Of a DNA stretch of 19,185 nt, positions 16,568-19,185 are shown piece by piece. Origin of the DNA: CAWEHT01 sp963808455 (GTDB lineage Bacteria; Chloroflexota; Anaerolineae; CG2-30-64-16). Location of the stretch: assembly GCA_963808455.1 (NCBI GenBank), contig CAWEHT010000094.1:1-19185 (forward strand). The letters run 5' to 3'. Each line of letters begins with the position of its first letter. The stretch's first letter is position 1. The notes beneath the pieces were generated by a model. It was not told the DNA's origin. It did no database searches and saw nothing but the letters and a program-made list of their open reading frames with translations. The position numbers were made by a program, and so were the translations under genes.

Positions 16568-17112
16568 CGGCTGCCCTCCCCGGCCGGCACGCTCAGGTCG
16601 ATGAGCGGTGCGGCCTCGCGCCTGGTGATCGCATCCACGATGTCGATGGCCGTCTCGGGCGTGATTTGCGGGTGGACGACGTCATTGATGACCATCACGG
16701 GGGCGATCCCACAGGCGCCCAGGCAAGCCACGGTCTCCACGGTGAACAGGCCGTCGGCGCTGGTGACGCGCCCATCCCGCAGCTTGAGCTTCTTGAGCAA
16801 GGCGTCATGGACTTTCTGCGAGTTCTTGATGTGGCAGGCCGTCCCATCGCATACCCGGACCACGTACTTGCCCTTGGGTTCCAACGAGAACTGCGCGTAG
16901 AACGTGGCCACCGCAAAGACCCTCGCGGGCGACATGCCCAGGGCCGTGGCGACGTAATTGAGCGCGTCCTCAGGCAGGTAGTGACAAAGCTCCTGTATGT
17001 TTTGCAAGATCCCGATCAGCTCGGAACGTTGAAACCGGTGCCGGGCGAGGATCGTCTCGACTTGAACCAGCCGGCTGGCCGCCGGGCTACCCCCTCCGTT
17101 GCTGCTGTCCAC
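16564..17112 (-). CDS. hydC: Bifurcating hydrogenase subunit HydC (NuoE-like [2Fe-2S])
   Basis: The 182-residue protein is the 24-kDa complex I subunit type. A helical N-terminal part (LIGILQNIQELCHYLPEDAL) leads to a thioredoxin-fold with the four cluster cysteines: CDGTAC (Cys88, Cys93) and CLGAC (Cys130, Cys134). The GTG at 17112 is chosen as start because AGGAGG (17121-17126) lies eight bases upstream. An ATG four bases earlier is out of frame and gives only a short peptide. In HydABC-type complexes this subunit binds HydB and carries one [2Fe-2S] cluster. The gap of 153 bp to the upstream ECF-S-like gene is the largest within this operon. A stem GGACG-CACG-CGTCC in it might form an internal processing or attenuation site. 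Confidence 0.88.
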   Translation of the reverse strand: MDSSNGGGSPAASRLVQVETILARHRFQRSELIGILQNIQELCHYLPEDALNYVATALGMSPARVFAVATFYAQFSLEPKGKYVVRVCDGTACHIKNSQKVHDALLKKLKLRDGRVTSADGLFTVETVACLGACGIAPVMVINDVVHPQITPETAIDIVDAITRREAAPLIDLSVPAGEGSR

Positions 17113-17265
17113 AGTCCATTCCTCCTGACTTCTCCATGCTGCCGGACGCACGCGTCCAGGCACGGGACGCCTGTTGCCGTCCTGGGGCCAGCTCCCGGGC
17201 CGCGGCTGTCCACGGGCCCGGCATGCCGAAGGCCCCGCTCTCCAGGGAGTCTCCTGAGGCAAATA

Positions 17266-17808
17266 CTATGCCCGGATGCGGCGGTAGGCAGCGACCGCCC
17301 CGTAGGCCAGCACCCCGCCGGCCAGCGCTGTGGCAAGCTGCGGCCATTGCATCATGTGGATCATGGCGACGGGCAGGGCCCCCGCTTTGCCGTTCGCCAG
17401 AGCGCCGCTAAGCGGGCCCACCAGCCACGTGGCCGCCGCATACAACAGGGCGAACTTCAAGATGGCGCCGGCCAGCACGCCCAGCCAGTAGTTACGGGCG
17501 CGCAACGCGCTGAAGACGCCGGCGAAAACCCCGTTGCCCAGCGCGATGAAAGGAATCAGCACCATCAACGGGAGTGGCAGCACCCCGCTGGACAGCGCGT
17601 TCAATGGCGTGACCACGCCCACGAGCAGAGCGCAGCCGGCCCCCGTCGTCACGGCCGTGACGAGCAGCAGCGCGTTGACCAGCGGGCCCGTCACCGGCTG
17701 TGGTAAGCCCAGGGCGGGGATGAGCAGGCCCAAAGAGACGGCCAGGCCGATCTTGGCCGGGGTGATCCATTTTGCATCAGACTTGATAGCAGGTTGAACG
17801 CTATACAT
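17266..17808 (-). CDS. ECF-transporter S-component-like membrane protein in the hydrogenase operon
   Basis: A 180-residue protein with about five hydrophobic spans: IGLAVSLGLLIPALGL, GPLVNALLLVTAVTTG, CALLVGVVTPLNAL, LPLPLMVLIPFIALGNGVFA and LGVLAGAILKFALLYAAATW, plus a final ATALAGGVLAYGAVAAY. VTGPLVNALLL, the PLPLMVLIPFIALGN block and the C-terminal MMQWPQLATAL are the pattern I know from ECF-S-like proteins beside clostridial [FeFe]-hydrogenase operons, where they are sometimes labelled iron hydrogenase by neighbourhood alone. No Fe-S cysteines are present, so it is not itself a hydrogenase. No ECF ATPase or EcfT gene lies in the window. ATG 17808 has GAGAGGA six bases upstream. A role in vitamin or metal uptake for the complex is a guess. 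Confidence 0.65.
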   Translation of the reverse strand: MYSVQPAIKSDAKWITPAKIGLAVSLGLLIPALGLPQPVTGPLVNALLLVTAVTTGAGCALLVGVVTPLNALSSGVLPLPLMVLIPFIALGNGVFAGVFSALRARNYWLGVLAGAILKFALLYAAATWLVGPLSGALANGKAGALPVAMIHMMQWPQLATALAGGVLAYGAVAAYRRIRA

Positions 17809-17832
17809 CTTGTTCCTCTCACCGATCCAATG

Positions 17833-19005
17833 TTACAGGTGCTCGACGGTCACCTGTTTGTTCCGCACCTTCAATTGCTCGATCAGGTCCTCAGATAGAT
17901 CTGTCGCATAGGTTTGCCCCGCACGACGTCGGCGAGCTGCTGCGGGTTGATCGCGTCGCCGACGAGGAAGTGGACCTCATCCGCCTCGAGCAGGATGTGG
18001 GCCAACCGGGTGGCGGCGTCCGGGTCGGGCGGCAGATCGTGTAGGGTGCGGGCCGCCCGCAGGCAGTCGGTTGCCCCGCTCAGCGTCAGCACGCCCTCGG
18101 TTACCAGGTCAACCCCCTCCAGCAGGGCCACCGGAGGCAGCCTGGACGGCCGTGCCGGGAGCGTATCCGCATGACGCGGCATCCATTCGACCTTCAACGT
18201 CTTGTTCATGACCCGGGCTGCCATCTGTGCCGTAGTGCCGCCGCAGATGGCCTTCACCCCCTCGGCCGACATCAGCCGCGCTACGGCCTGATCGTCCAGC
18301 CTCGGATCGGAAGGCGGGCCGGTCAGAATGAACGCCTTACGCGGCGGGCGAACGTGCATCGCGACGGCGGTGGAATCGTCGCCGGGGGCGCCGTTGGACA
18401 GCTTCAGACAGGTGCGGCTCAACGCGCCTGCCAGTTCGTGAGCATCGCCCAGCGTGCCGGCCCAGCGCAGCACCGACGTGGCGATGTTCTGCCAGCCCCA
18501 GCCCATCCGGTACAGCCCACCGACCCCGGCGTGGATATAGCCATCGCTCAACATGACCATGTAGTCGTCGTTCTCCAGCGCGAACCGGCCCTCACGGATC
18601 GTGCGGCCCTCGATCTCGCGTTCCGCCATCGGCAGTTCCAGCAGCTTTCCGGCGCGCGAGTAGGATCAGCGGCGGGCTGTCGTATTCGGCCAGATAGGCG
18701 TCTTTGCCGCGCACCACGTGCAGAACGGCGAAAGTTGCGTAGGCCAGGTGGCGCACCTGGCATTCGGGTAGGGTGACCGCCAGGGTCTCGACCACATCGT
18801 CGATGGTCGCGCCGCGCACCAGCATCGTCGAGGCGATCTTGGTTGTGAGGGTAGCCAGGATGTTGGCCTTGACCCCGCTGCCGAGCCCGTCCGATAGGAC
18901 CACGATCAGCTCATCGGGGGTGCTGGTAATCTTGACCCAGTCGCCGCACAGCTCCTCGCCGCGCTTGCAGAGGCTGTCCCAGGCGATCTCCACGAGCTGG
19001 CTCAT
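17833..19005 (-). CDS. SpoIIE-family PP2C-type protein phosphatase, two frameshifts
   Basis: The N-terminal part (from ATG 19005) has the PP2C metal motif ELIVVLSDGLGSGVKANIL (Asp39) and AYLAEYDSPPLILLA. One extra base near 18651 breaks the frame. Afterwards come YMVMLSDGYIHAGVG and APGDDSTAVAM, the second Asp-Gly and the C-terminal Asp-Asp metal ligands, so all PP2C metal sites exist once the frame is repaired. A ~150-residue C-terminal domain follows (ICGGTTAQMAARVM, VTEGVLTLSGA, LLEADEVHFLVGDAINPQQL). Near 17911 another slip hides the true end: the next frame reads DLSEDLIEQLKVRN and stops at 17833. Restored length is ~390 residues. It removes phosphate from Ser/Thr of a protein, often an anti-sigma antagonist. 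Its place upstream of hydCBA suggests a regulatory link with the hydrogenase. Confidence 0.78.
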
Positions 19006-19009
19006 CTCG

Positions 19010-19185
19010 TCACCGCTCCTTGTCCTGCGGATTGGCTTCCATGAGCCGTGCCAGCTGCGTCAGGATGACCTTCGTCTCGGCAGTGGTCTCGCCCAGCAGG
19101 CTGGCTATCTCGTGCGCCACGCGCATCTGCTTGCTGATGACTTCCAGCAAAGACCTGAATTCTGAACGAAGTAAGATGACATAAT
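19010..19185 (-). CDS. C-terminal end of a gene upstream of the phosphatase (partial)
   Basis: The last 57 codons of a minus-strand gene run off the window edge. The residues LLRSEFRSLLEVISKQMRVA and HEIASLLGETTAETKVILTQ form a helical, probably coiled-coil tail ending in PQDKER and TGA 19010-19012, four bases before the phosphatase ATG. In related Firmicutes/Chloroflexota operons the gene in this place is often a group C (sensory) [FeFe]-hydrogenase-like Fe-S protein with a helical tail. That identity is inference from position, since no Fe-S motif lies in the visible part. Confidence 0.55.
   Translation of the reverse strand, partial: YVILLRSEFRSLLEVISKQMRVAHEIASLLGETTAETKVILTQLARLMEANPQDKER

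Noticed and set aside
17835..17857. 7-bp inverted repeat ACAGGTG...CACCTGT with a 9-base loop, terminator-like
   Set aside because: In the repaired frame it codes for the last residues of the SpoIIE phosphatase (QVTVEHL and stop). There is no T-run, and the operon seems to continue through it.

Overview
This GC-rich window has closely packed genes and reads like an anaerobic, Chloroflexota-type (Anaerolineae-like) chromosome, probably from a metagenome. The organism call is an inference from three things. There is a three-gene NAD-linked electron-bifurcating [FeFe]-hydrogenase with a SpoIIE-type phosphatase. There is an M6/immune-inhibitor-A-like secreted protease. There is also a multi-TM/GAF/HTH regulator of a kind I associate with that phylum. 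No rRNA, tRNA, CRISPR array or insertion sequence was seen.

Layout. (1) 1-1190 is a strip of broken genes: a frameshifted SdpI-family membrane protein, a decayed MazF toxin on the minus strand, and the first ~80 codons of an M20 peptidase with an amber codon. (2) 1220-3405 holds two intact plus-strand genes, a YgeW-type knotted carbamoyltransferase and a DhnA/DeoC-type class I aldolase with its own promoter. (3) 3533-7267 (minus) is a three-gene operon read as GNAT acetyltransferase, then a multi-TM/GAF/HTH membrane regulator, then a three-S1-domain RNA-binding protein. Every member carries single-base frameshifts. (4) 7268-7526 is a divergent control region with two back-to-back sigma70-like promoters, leader hairpins and a possible leader peptide. 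(5) 7527-12610 (plus) is an intact five-gene operon: DHDPS/NAL-family lyase, purine-type phosphoribosyltransferase, unknown membrane protein, membrane-anchored HExxH protease and CPBP intramembrane protease. (6) 12635-19185 (minus) is the hydrogenase operon, read as a truncated upstream gene, SpoIIE phosphatase, ECF-S-like membrane protein, HydC (NuoE-like), HydB (NuoF-like) and HydA.

How they work together. HydC, HydB and HydA match the gene order and domain make-up of the Thermotoga-type HydABC complex, which couples NADH and reduced ferredoxin to H2. The phosphatase and the ECF-S-like protein in the same transcription unit suggest a signalling or cofactor link. The plus operon ends in two proteases, one outside and one inside the membrane, with a coupled GTGA junction, which suggests a membrane/surface proteolysis function.

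Quality caveat. I count 13 single-base frame breaks in eight genes and one nonsense codon, while ten other genes are clean. Several breaks fall in short homopolymers or GC repeats, so many may be sequencing errors. The broken strip at 1-1190 looks more like real decay, because it also has a truncation and a nonsense codon.
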